Origin: CAVAWX01 sp963642995
Lineage (GTDB): Bacteria; Actinomycetota; Coriobacteriia; Coriobacteriales; QAMH01
Assembly: GCA_963642995.1 (NCBI GenBank)
Contig: CAVIIZ010000001.1
Span: forward strand, 62,001 to 126,000
DNA: 64,000 nt
Direction: 5' to 3'
This document shows positions 51,101 to 59,800 of the stretch, one piece after another. The position numbers and the translations under genes are program-made. The notes beneath the pieces are model-generated. The model did no database searches. It worked only from the letters and a program-made list of their open reading frames with translations, and was not told where the DNA came from. Position 1 is the stretch's first letter; each line of letters begins with the position of its first letter.

Positions 51101-54100
51101 CTACTTGCTGGCCACCTTTATCTTGTTCTCGACGTTTGCCGAGACCGCCGAGGTGCCACCGAAGATGTAGCAGCTCTTCTCGAGCTTGTTCTTGTACACC
51201 TTCACCACGTTGTCGACGTTTTTGTTGTTGCCGTCGTCGGCCAAGACCAGAACCGAGTTCATCTTGCCGCAAAGGGCCGCGCCCGCGAGCGCGTCGTAGT
51301 ACGACTTGCCGGTGGCCACGCCCATATGGGCGGCGGTCATGTCGCCTTCCTTGATGCAGAAGTCGGCGATTTTGCGGCTGGTGCCGTAGGCCGTGTTGCC
51401 CCAGAGGCGCTTCCACGATTTCGTCACCTGGCTCTCCACGGACTTGGCCACGGCCGCCTCGCCACCCGTGATGATGGTGCGCGTAAAGCCGCCGCTTTTA
51501 ATGGCCTTGGCGGTGGTATCCGCCAGCGTGCCGGACTTGCCCTTCGTAAGGAAGATGGGCGCCTTCTTCGCGTAGGCGAAAGGCGCGATGGAAAGCGCGT
51601 CTTGGTAGCTAGACGACGTGGCGACGATGGCATCCTTGCCCCAGCCGCCGTTCACGCGCTTGCCGTACTCGTAAATTTTGTTCGCGGTGCCGATGGCGGT
51701 ACCACCCGCGACGCGCTCCACAGAGACGCCAAGCTTCTTTATCTGATTGAACACGTTGTCCGACACCGCCGAGAGGCCGCCTACGACGATAACGTTTTTC
51801 ACCTTCCTGGACTTGATGAGCGCCGAGGTGGCGTCAGTGAGGCTCGTCGGCGAGGTCATGAGGATGGGGCAGTCCAGCAGGCCAGCCAGTCCGGACGCAG
51901 ACAAGGCGTCGTAGTAGCCGTTGGTGGTGGCCACAATGGCCCAGTCACTGCTGCTCCAGCCTTCGTTCACGATGGCCTTCATCGTGCCGATAGCCGTGCC
52001 GCCGGAAAGGCGCTTCCAGATGTCGCTTGAAGACGATCCCTCGACGGTGAAGCTCGCGCGCTTGACCGCGTCACCTTCATAGTCGCCGATAGGGGTGATG
52101 GTCACCGTGCCCGTGCCGGCCTTGTCGATACCGCTCCAGCTGAGCGTGTAGTCGACGTCTTTTTCCAGCGTCTTGCCGCCGATCTTCACGACGGGCTCGG
52201 GCTTCGCTCCCACCTTCTGCGCCGGAATGTCGCCCACCACAGCCTCGTCGAAGCCGGGCAGGGTCAGCGTGATGTAGGAATTGGTGCTCCAGTAGCGTAT
52301 GCCCTTCGCCGTACTAGGATTCGCGTACATATCCTTGCTGATGCCATAGAGGATGCGCGGCGTGGTATCCGTCGTCGCCATCTGGATGTTATAGGTCTGC
52401 GCTTCGAGCGCCGTGCGGTCCCAGCTCGCGTCTACCGTGGGCGACGAGTACTCGGTCAAGGTCAGGATGGGCTCGACTTGCATCGCGTTGTCCGGCGCGT
52501 CGGAGTTTGCGCCATGCGCAGCGGGGAAGAACAGGTTCTGCTCGTTGTAGAGCGTATCGTAGCTGACGCTTTGCTGAGGCGCGTCGCCCTTGCTCCCGTA
52601 GGTGATGGCCGCGCCGCAGGTCCAGTCGCGTGCCAGCCCTGCGTCGGCGAAGAGGTTGGTCATGGTCACGTAGTTGTCCGACGAGGCGACGTTCCATACG
52701 CCGTTCGGGAAGTACATGCCCGACATGGGCGTACCCTTCGTGGCCAGCGCCTCTAACTCGCTTTTGGTGAAGGCTTTCACCAGCGTCGGCTCATGAGAGC
52801 CGCGCTGCACGTTCAGCTCGAAGATGGTGGGCTCGGGGTAGGCCAGAGTGATGGTGGCCACATTCGAGACAAGGCGCTTGCCAGGCGCGTTGCCGGCCGC
52901 GTACTCCTCGGCGCTCACGCCATAGATCATGCGCGGCGCGTTCGTGGCAGCTGCCGCCGCTAGGTTGGCCGTCTGGGTCTCGGCGGCCGTGGCGCCATCG
53001 GCGATGGCAGAGGAGGCCTCCGTCAAGGCGAGCGCCGCCGGCGCGTCAACCGGGTTCGTCGTCGTGGTCGTGGAGTCTTTAGTCGTGTCGGGGTAGAATT
53101 TGCCCTTTTCAAGGGCGCTGTAGCTGACGCCCTCGCTGCCGAAACCATCCGCCGCGGCATAGCTGACCGTCGCATCTTGCGTGTAGTACGCATCGATGTC
53201 CGCATCCCCGAACAAGGTGGAGAGCGTGACATAGTTTTGCGAGGAGTCGACGCTCCACGAGCCGCCCGTCCGCGCATAGAGGGCAGACACCGCCTGCGCG
53301 TTCGGGTCGACGAGCTTTTGCAGGTCGGCGATGGTGTATTCGGCCACCTTCTCGACCGCGCGGTCGCCTTCTTTCTTGTTCACAGTCAAGGCGATGGCCG
53401 CGTAGAGAGCCGTCACGCGGTAGCCGCTGTCGAAGATGGCCTGCTTCCAATCCTCGATGCTCCAGCCCACGAATTTCTTGCCCTCGGCGTCGTATTCGGG
53501 GGCCGCGGGCTCGGTGGCCGTCTGGCCTGCCGAAAGCACCTGCGCGTCGATGCTGGTGCCGTCGGGGTTCAAGAAGTTGACATAGAAATAGGAGTTGGCG
53601 TCCGTGATCTCGTCGGGCAGAGTCGCGGGGCGCACGCCGGCGAAGATGTACTTCTCAATGCCGCTGTTGGTGAAGGCCGCAGCATCGATGCTCTCGACCG
53701 TCGAGGGGATGATCAGCTCCTTGAGCGCCGTGGTGCCCATGAATGCCTTCGCCGGAATCGACTTAGGCCCTTCCGCCAGGGTGACCGAGCTCAAGTTTTC
53801 CGAGCCGTTGAAGAGCTGCTGGGGCAGCTCGGCAGAGGTCTTGATGATGGCCGTGGTCAGGTTGTGGCAATTCGCGAACAGGCGCGAGGGTAGGCTCTCA
53901 ACCGTCGAGGGGACGGTCACGGACTCGACCGAGAGAGCCGCATGCGAGGACAAATAGGTAACCCCCTCGGGATAGTCGAGCGTCTTCAGGCTCGTGCAAC
54001 CAGTGAACGGAGATCCGCTCGAGCTGCCCACCGTCTTCAGGGTAGAGGGCATGTTCACCGTGTCGAGCGCGGTACAGCCGTTGAACATGTTGTAGGGAAT

Positions 54101-55666
54101 CTGCGTGCACCCCTCGACGAAAGTAGCCGTCTTCAGGGACGTGCAATCCTGGAAGACGCCGTTTTTTGCATCTGTCTTGTTGAAATTCGTCACACTGGCA
54201 GGAACGGTGACCTCCGTCAGGCCGATCCCCTTGAAGCAGCCGGAATCGAGGCTCGTACAGGTCTCGGGGATGATGAAGCTCGTGATGGCCGCACAGCCCT
54301 GGAAGGCACACTTGCCGATGCTTGTGATCTGGTCGCTGATGTCGAGGGTGGCCAACGCGGTGCAGCCGTCGAAGGTGCTGGCGGGGATGTCGGTCAGGGC
54401 CGCGGGCAGCTTCGCGCTTTGCAACTGGGCACACTTCTGGAACACAGAAGTGCCCATGGTCGTGACCGCATCGGAGACGGTGGCCGAAGTGATGACCGTG
54501 TTGTAGAAAGCACTATTGCCGATTTCAATCACAGCAGCGGGCAGCTTCAAGGCACCTGTCAGGGCGGAACCGGAAAATGCGAAGGCGCCTATCTTGGTGA
54601 CGGTAGCGGGCATGGCCGCCAGCGAGGTGATGGCCGTGCAGTTCTGGAAGCAGCTCGTGGGCAAATAGGTAATACCGTCAGGGAAAGTCACGCTGGAAAG
54701 CTTCGTGCATCCGGAAAAGCCCGTGCCCAAATCGGCAGTCGCCGTGTCGGTCTGGTACTGCGCCTTCACGCTCTCGTTGTCCGGCAGCTTCACCGAGACG
54801 AGCGAGGCGCAGTTGTCGAAGAGGTTCGTGCCAATCTTCGTGATGGAATCGGACAAGTTCACGTTCGTCAGACCCGTGGCCTCAAACGCGTTGCGCCCGA
54901 TCTGCGTGATGGTGGAGGGCATGAAGGACAGGTCGGCGATCTTCGAACAGCCGCTGAACATATAGTCGGGTATGGAGGTCATGCCGGCGGGAAGCGTCAC
55001 CTTCGCGGAGTCAAGCCCCGTGCAGTTCTGGAAGACGTGCGCGCCCAAAGTCGTCGCCTGCGAGGACACCGTCAACTCTGAAATAGCGGAACAGCCCTTG
55101 AAGGCCGAATCCCCGACACTTGCCACGGTGGCGGGGATATTCAGAGTGGTGAACGCGGCTGCGCAACCCGAGAAGGCAGACTTGCCGATCGAGGTCACCT
55201 GCGCGGGGATGGTGAAGTTCTTGAGTGCCTTACAGTTGTTGAAGCAGCTGTCGGGGATGGCCGTTACGCCATCGGGGATGTTCACCTGGGCAAGCTGCGT
55301 GCAGCCGGAAAAGGCGCTCGTCCCAAATGTCGTCACCGTCGAGGGCAGCGATATGGAGGTGACGTTCGTCGCGCCGTAAAACGCCTTGTTGTCAAGGCCG
55401 GTGACCGTGTAAGTCGTGCCATCGTCCGAGACGACGGTTTGCGGGATGACCTTGCTTCCCGAGAGCTTGCTGGTCGTCGCCTTCACATAGGCGACCGACG
55501 CCGTTCCATCAGCGTTCAGCGTGTACGGGATACCGTCGATGGTCGTGGCGGCTTGCGCGCCGGCCGCGAGCACGGCGGCCAGCCCCAGCGCGCATGCGGC
55601 CGCAAAGGCCGCGCACGCGACGCGCATGCGGCGTGGCAGCGCGTGAATGGTCGTGCCTGTCTTCAT
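51101..55666 (-). CDS. Giant surface protein: signal peptide, BspA-type LRRs, three CWB2 repeats
   Basis: 1521 residues from ATG 55666. Signal peptide residues 1-40 with cleavage after AGAQA. From about 55 to 720 there are more than 20 LRR_5 (BspA-like) repeats of 22-24 residues, with the pattern I-P-x-x-V-T-x-I-G-x-x-A-F-x-G-C. A middle region (about 740-1210) has two related modules around the motif RMIYGVS/RILYGIS and a bacterial-Ig-like stretch. The last ~310 residues carry three cell-wall-binding type 2 (PF04122) repeats, each with VVGG or ITGG-type turns. These repeats attach proteins to the wall in clostridia and Coriobacteria. A surface adhesin role is likely. The gene has a lower GC content than its neighbours by eye. 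Confidence 0.9.
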   Translation of the reverse strand: MKTGTTIHALPRRMRVACAAFAAACALGLAAVLAAGAQAATTIDGIPYTLNADGTASVAYVKATTSKLSGSKVIPQTVVSDDGTTYTVTGLDNKAFYGATNVTSISLPSTVTTFGTSAFSGCTQLAQVNIPDGVTAIPDSCFNNCKALKNFTIPAQVTSIGKSAFSGCAAAFTTLNIPATVASVGDSAFKGCSAISELTVSSQATTLGAHVFQNCTGLDSAKVTLPAGMTSIPDYMFSGCSKIADLSFMPSTITQIGRNAFEATGLTNVNLSDSITKIGTNLFDNCASLVSVKLPDNESVKAQYQTDTATADLGTGFSGCTKLSSVTFPDGITYLPTSCFQNCTAITSLAAMPATVTKIGAFAFSGSALTGALKLPAAVIEIGNSAFYNTVITSATVSDAVTTMGTSVFQKCAQLQSAKLPAALTDIPASTFDGCTALATLDISDQITSIGKCAFQGCAAITSFIIPETCTSLDSGCFKGIGLTEVTVPASVTNFNKTDAKNGVFQDCTSLKTATFVEGCTQIPYNMFNGCTALDTVNMPSTLKTVGSSSGSPFTGCTSLKTLDYPEGVTYLSSHAALSVESVTVPSTVESLPSRLFANCHNLTTAIIKTSAELPQQLFNGSENLSSVTLAEGPKSIPAKAFMGTTALKELIIPSTVESIDAAAFTNSGIEKYIFAGVRPATLPDEITDANSYFYVNFLNPDGTSIDAQVLSAGQTATEPAAPEYDAEGKKFVGWSIEDWKQAIFDSGYRVTALYAAIALTVNKKEGDRAVEKVAEYTIADLQKLVDPNAQAVSALYARTGGSWSVDSSQNYVTLSTLFGDADIDAYYTQDATVSYAAADGFGSEGVSYSALEKGKFYPDTTKDSTTTTTNPVDAPAALALTEASSAIADGATAAETQTANLAAAAATNAPRMIYGVSAEEYAAGNAPGKRLVSNVATITLAYPEPTIFELNVQRGSHEPTLVKAFTKSELEALATKGTPMSGMYFPNGVWNVASSDNYVTMTNLFADAGLARDWTCGAAITYGSKGDAPQQSVSYDTLYNEQNLFFPAAHGANSDAPDNAMQVEPILTLTEYSSPTVDASWDRTALEAQTYNIQMATTDTTPRILYGISKDMYANPSTAKGIRYWSTNSYITLTLPGFDEAVVGDIPAQKVGAKPEPVVKIGGKTLEKDVDYTLSWSGIDKAGTGTVTITPIGDYEGDAVKRASFTVEGSSSSDIWKRLSGGTAIGTMKAIVNEGWSSSDWAIVATTNGYYDALSASGLAGLLDCPILMTSPTSLTDATSALIKSRKVKNVIVVGGLSAVSDNVFNQIKKLGVSVERVAGGTAIGTANKIYEYGKRVNGGWGKDAIVATSSSYQDALSIAPFAYAKKAPIFLTKGKSGTLADTTAKAIKSGGFTRTIITGGEAAVAKSVESQVTKSWKRLWGNTAYGTSRKIADFCIKEGDMTAAHMGVATGKSYYDALAGAALCGKMNSVLVLADDGNNKNVDNVVKVYKNKLEKSCYIFGGTSAVSANVENKIKVASK

Positions 55667-55831
55667 AGCTGCGGTTCCTTTCTCCATGCCGCTTCGGGTG
55701 CACGCGCCTCGACGCATGCCCCCCTGCGGCTTTCCATATATGCAAACTCGCCGCCCACGAGCGCAGGGCAGCGAGGTTGTTCTATCCGGCGCCACGACAC
55801 GCGGGCGCGAAAAGGGGCGTCTTCCCCCGTC

Positions 55832-56104
55832 TCACGACCCGCCCTCGTCGCCGGCCGTCTCCAGCACGTACATCTTTCCCGTGGCGGGGTCCTCGAAGGC
55901 CTCGCCGCGGCGTATGTAGAGCCCCTTGCCGTCTTCGGTCGAGGAGAGCAGCTTGTCCATGTCCACGGCGTCGGAGAGCCGGTCTTGCTCCACGACCTCG
56001 GTCTGCGCCGAGTTCACCGAGACGTTCCAGTAGACGGCCAAGGCCACCATCAAGCCGCAGGAGAAGACCAGCATGACGTCGGCCAGATTGGAAAGGCCTG
56101 CCAT
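55832..56104 (-). CDS. DUF2149 protein, ExbD/TolR-like membrane subunit
   Basis: 90 residues from ATG 56104 with AGGAGAGGAAG upstream; the open frame upstream is not needed. One membrane helix (about 7-25): NLADVMLVFSCGLMVAL. Its Asp9, followed by VMLVF, falls where ExbD, TolR and MotB carry their ion-conducting aspartate (for example ExbD PLIDV). A short periplasm-side domain follows with DRLSDAVDMDKLLSST and RRGEAFEDPATGKMYVLE, the DUF2149 hallmark. It is 49 bp downstream of the ExbB-like gene, the usual ExbB-ExbD order. The functional reading is inference. Confidence 0.85.
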   Translation of the reverse strand: MAGLSNLADVMLVFSCGLMVALAVYWNVSVNSAQTEVVEQDRLSDAVDMDKLLSSTEDGKGLYIRRGEAFEDPATGKMYVLETAGDEGGS

Positions 56105-56153
56105 GGGGTCTTCCTCTCCTGCGTCGAAGCGGCCGGCCCCGCGTGTCGGGCGC

Positions 56154-56810
56154 TTAACCATTGGCCGCCCCCGTATCCGCGGGCGCAAGCGAGGCCGCCT
56201 TGTCCAAGACGATGTTCATCGTGGCCTCCAGCGCGCTCATGTAGTCCTCGTACCAGTGGCGGCGCAGCTTGGATATGCCGAAGGCCACGGCCGAGACGAT
56301 GAGACCCGCCACCGTCGTGTCGAAGGCGACGGCAAGCGAGTTCGACAAGGTGGCCATGTCGCCGCCCGACAGCGCCATGACGCCCGGCCCCAGCGGGATC
56401 AGGGTGCCCATCAACCCGAACATGGGCGCGATGCGCGTCGCGAAATCGCTGCGCATGAGGGTGCGGCGGTAGCGCAGCTCCTCTTCGGCAAGCAGGCGCG
56501 CGGCCAGCGCCTCGCGCACGTCGGGGCGTGCATCGCGCATGGAGAAGACCTCGGCGAGCGCGCTGCGTTGCCGGCGCAGAAGCCCGCTGTCCTCGATGAC
56601 GGCCTCGACCTGTGCGGGCGCGGCATCGGAGACGGCGCGGGTGAAGCGCGAGACCACCGCCTTGAAGCGCCGTCGCTCGGACAGCCCCTCGACCACGAGC
56701 GAGCCCAGCTCGACGACCGCGTAGGCCGCGAGCAGCAGCAGCACGACCATCACGGGCACGAGCAAGACCTGGGACAAGGCGTGTATGGTGCTCTGGATGC
56801 CGCTCGTCAT
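56154..56810 (-). CDS. MotA/TolQ/ExbB family ion-channel subunit
   Basis: 218 residues. Three membrane helices (about 14-36, 126-147 and 158-180) with a large cytoplasmic loop, the ExbB/TolQ topology. Conserved features are the helix-2 segment APMFGLMGTLIPLGPG and helix 3 with LAVAFDTTVAGLIVSAVAFG, including the paired Thr165-Thr166 that line the channel in relatives. With an ExbD-type partner these subunits convert proton or sodium flow into mechanical work. The start overlaps the LRR gene stop as ATGA, indicating coupling. Confidence 0.92.
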   Translation of the reverse strand: MTSGIQSTIHALSQVLLVPVMVVLLLLAAYAVVELGSLVVEGLSERRRFKAVVSRFTRAVSDAAPAQVEAVIEDSGLLRRQRSALAEVFSMRDARPDVREALAARLLAEEELRYRRTLMRSDFATRIAPMFGLMGTLIPLGPGVMALSGGDMATLSNSLAVAFDTTVAGLIVSAVAFGISKLRRHWYEDYMSALEATMNIVLDKAASLAPADTGAANG

Positions 56811-59800
56811 CGGCGGCCACCTCCTTTGCTCGGAGCTGTCTGCTCGTGAAAGGACCTCATGCGCAAGGCGGCGCCCACGGCAAACCCGACGAGAAGCGCC
56901 AGCCCCAAGGCGATGGCGACGCCCGTCTGCAACGGCGCCTCGGAAAACGCCTTCTTCAGCACCTCGACCACCTTGTAGGCAGGCGACGCGTCCGCGGACT
57001 GCTCCGGCGCCGCGTCCTCGCTTGTCGTCTCCTCCCGCGTTTGCGCCTGGTCGCTGTCCCGCCGCGCTTGCACGCTCTCGCTCGCCGCGGCGCTGTCCGC
57101 AACCTGCTGCATCCTCGCAGGCTCCTGCGCCTGCGCCGAGACGGTGCCTGCCGCAGACGGCAGTTGCGCGCCGAAGGCGCCTGCCGCGACGGTTGCCGCT
57201 CCCGGAAAACCCGACGCGAGGCCGCCTCCCGTGCCGCCGCCCCCGTTGCCGTCCGTGCCGCCTGTACCGCCTGTGCCGCCGCCGCCGGGCACGAGGCCGC
57301 CGGGTTCGCCCCCGCCTCCTCCGCCCTTCTCCCCACCGCCGCCCGGGTTCAGCTTCTCCAGCCACTGCGCCCAGGTCATCACGCCGGAAAGCTGCGCTGC
57401 GGAAAGCGATTTGTCGCGCAGGAGCACGTCGGCCCTCCACGCGTCGATGTCGTCGCCCATGTAGACGAAGTTCACCACCCCGCTGCCCGCGAAGGCGTCG
57501 CGGCCTATCTCGACGACGGAGCCCGGGATGAAGACGGTCTTCAAGTTCACGCATCCCTCGAACAACCCCGCCCCGATGACGGTCGCTCCCGCGGGCAAGA
57601 CGATCTGCTCGAGGGCGGTCATGTCCTTGAACACCGAGGCGTTCCAGGGGCGCCCGCTGTTGCCAAACGACGAGCCGATGGTCTTCACCGTATCGGGAAT
57701 GACGAGCTTTTTTATGGAAGAGCAGCCCTTGAAGACCGAATCGCCTATCTCGACGATGTTGGAGGGGATGTCGAGGCCTTCCAGGCTCGTGCAGCCCTGG
57801 AACAGGCCGCCCGCGAGTTTCGCCATGCCCTTCGAGAGGGTGACCTTCTTCAGAGCCGTGCAGTCGAGAAACGCGTTCGCGCCGATCTCTTTCAGCGAGT
57901 CGGGCAGCACGGCCTGCACGAGGCTCGCGCAGCGCCGAAACACCCCCTGCCCCATGGTCTCGACGCCGCAGGACAGGTCGAGCGCAGACAGCGCGCCGCA
58001 ATCGGAAAACGCCCAATCCCCCACCGTGCGCAACGACGTCGGGGCGGTAAAGGACCTCATCTTCGCGCAGCCGTCGAAGGCCGAATACCCTATAGAGGCG
58101 ACCTTCGTCTTGGAGAGGTCCGCGGCGGGCAGCGAGGTGCAGCCGGCGAAGGCGCGGTTGCCCACTTCCGCAAGCGCCGTCGGCCAATTGAGCGACTTCA
58201 AGGCCGTGCAGCCGGCAAAGCAGCCGGCGCCTATGGAGGCGGTCTGCGCGCCCAGTTTCACCGTGGAAAGCGAGCTGCACTTGTAGAAGGTGCAGCTGTC
58301 CAGCTTCGTCACCGCGGCCGGCACCGAGATGGATTTCAGCGCCGTGCAGCCCTGGAAGGCGTAGGCGCCGAGGACGCTCAACGCGGCAGGCAGCGCGATC
58401 GAGGAAAGCGCCGTGCATCCGTCGAAGGCCGACATCTCGATTTTCGCCAGGCTCGCGGGCAGGGTCAGGGCGGCAAGCGCCGTGCATCCGGCAAACGCCG
58501 AGTTGCCCAAAGCGGAAAGACCCGCCGGCAGTTTCACGTCCCTCAGCGCCGTGCAGCCCGAAAACGTGCCCGTGGGCAAGGTGCCGAGGGGCGCGCTGAC
58601 CTCGGCCGAGACCAGCGCCGTGCAGCCCTTGAAGACGCCCGAGCCCATGGACTGCACCGTCTGCGGCACGACAACCGACTTCAAGGACGTGCAGGCGGCA
58701 AACGCGCTCATCCCGATGGAGGCGACCGTATCGGGAATGGAGACGCCCTCCACCTTCGCCAGGCCCTTGAAGGCGTTCTTGCCGATTGAGGCCACCGTGT
58801 ACTCGCGCCCGCCTGCCTCGACCGTCGCGGGGATGGAGACGGCTCCCTCCAGGTCGGGGTTGGCCTCGACGAGGGTGGCCGTGCCGGACGCGTCGTCGTA
58901 GCTCCAGTGGAACTCGCCTACGAAGGGCTCGACGGGATCTTCGCTGTAGACGGCCTGCACCTCCAAGCTGTCGCGCACATCGGTAAAAGGCACGCTCCAC
59001 CCCGAAAACGTCCAGCCGGTGCGCGACGGCGGCGTGGGCGCGACAGCCGAGCCGCCCTCGCGCACCTCCTGCGCCGAGCCTATCTTGCCGCCCGTCCAGC
59101 TGAGAAACTGCACGGTGAACCACAAAACCGCCCCGTCGGGCAGGGCGCCTTCGGCCAAGGCGGGCCTCTTGCCCTTGAAGACGACCTTCAGCGGGTCGCG
59201 GGCAGGCGCACTCGCGTCGTCGCCCGTGTCGGGCACGAGGGCGCCGGCGGCGATGGAGGCGACGTTTGCCGAGACGACCACCTGCGTGTAGTCCAACCCG
59301 AAGCTCGCGCCCGCATCGAGCGCGACCACCTTGTAGGCCTCGCCCGCAAGCGTCGGGCGCACGACGTCGGGCACGGTCAGCACGCCGCCTTTCAGGTCGT
59401 CTTTGGTCAGGTGGTGCACGACGGCCGTCTTGGTGGCCGCGTCGAAGGTGGCGTTGGCCTCGAAGACGGGGGCGACGTCCATGGACGTGCGCACCTCCTC
59501 GACGTCGTCCGACCAGCCCACGGAGGTCTGCCCGTAGGGGGCGGCCACGTTGGGGGCAGCCGCCTCGGCGCCCTCCTTCACGTACCTGGTGGACAGCAGC
59601 GCTCCAGCCGCGTCGAAAAAGCGCACGGTGTAGCGCCACTCGACATAGCGCGAGAACGCGTCCGCCGAGCAGGAGGGCTTGGCGCCGGCGCAGGTGACCT
59701 GCTCGAGCTTCTTGCATTTCGCGAAGGCCTTCGAGCCGATGCTCTCGACCGAAGCCGGCAAGGACAACGAGACGAGCTGCGTCTGGTTGTCGAAGGCGCA

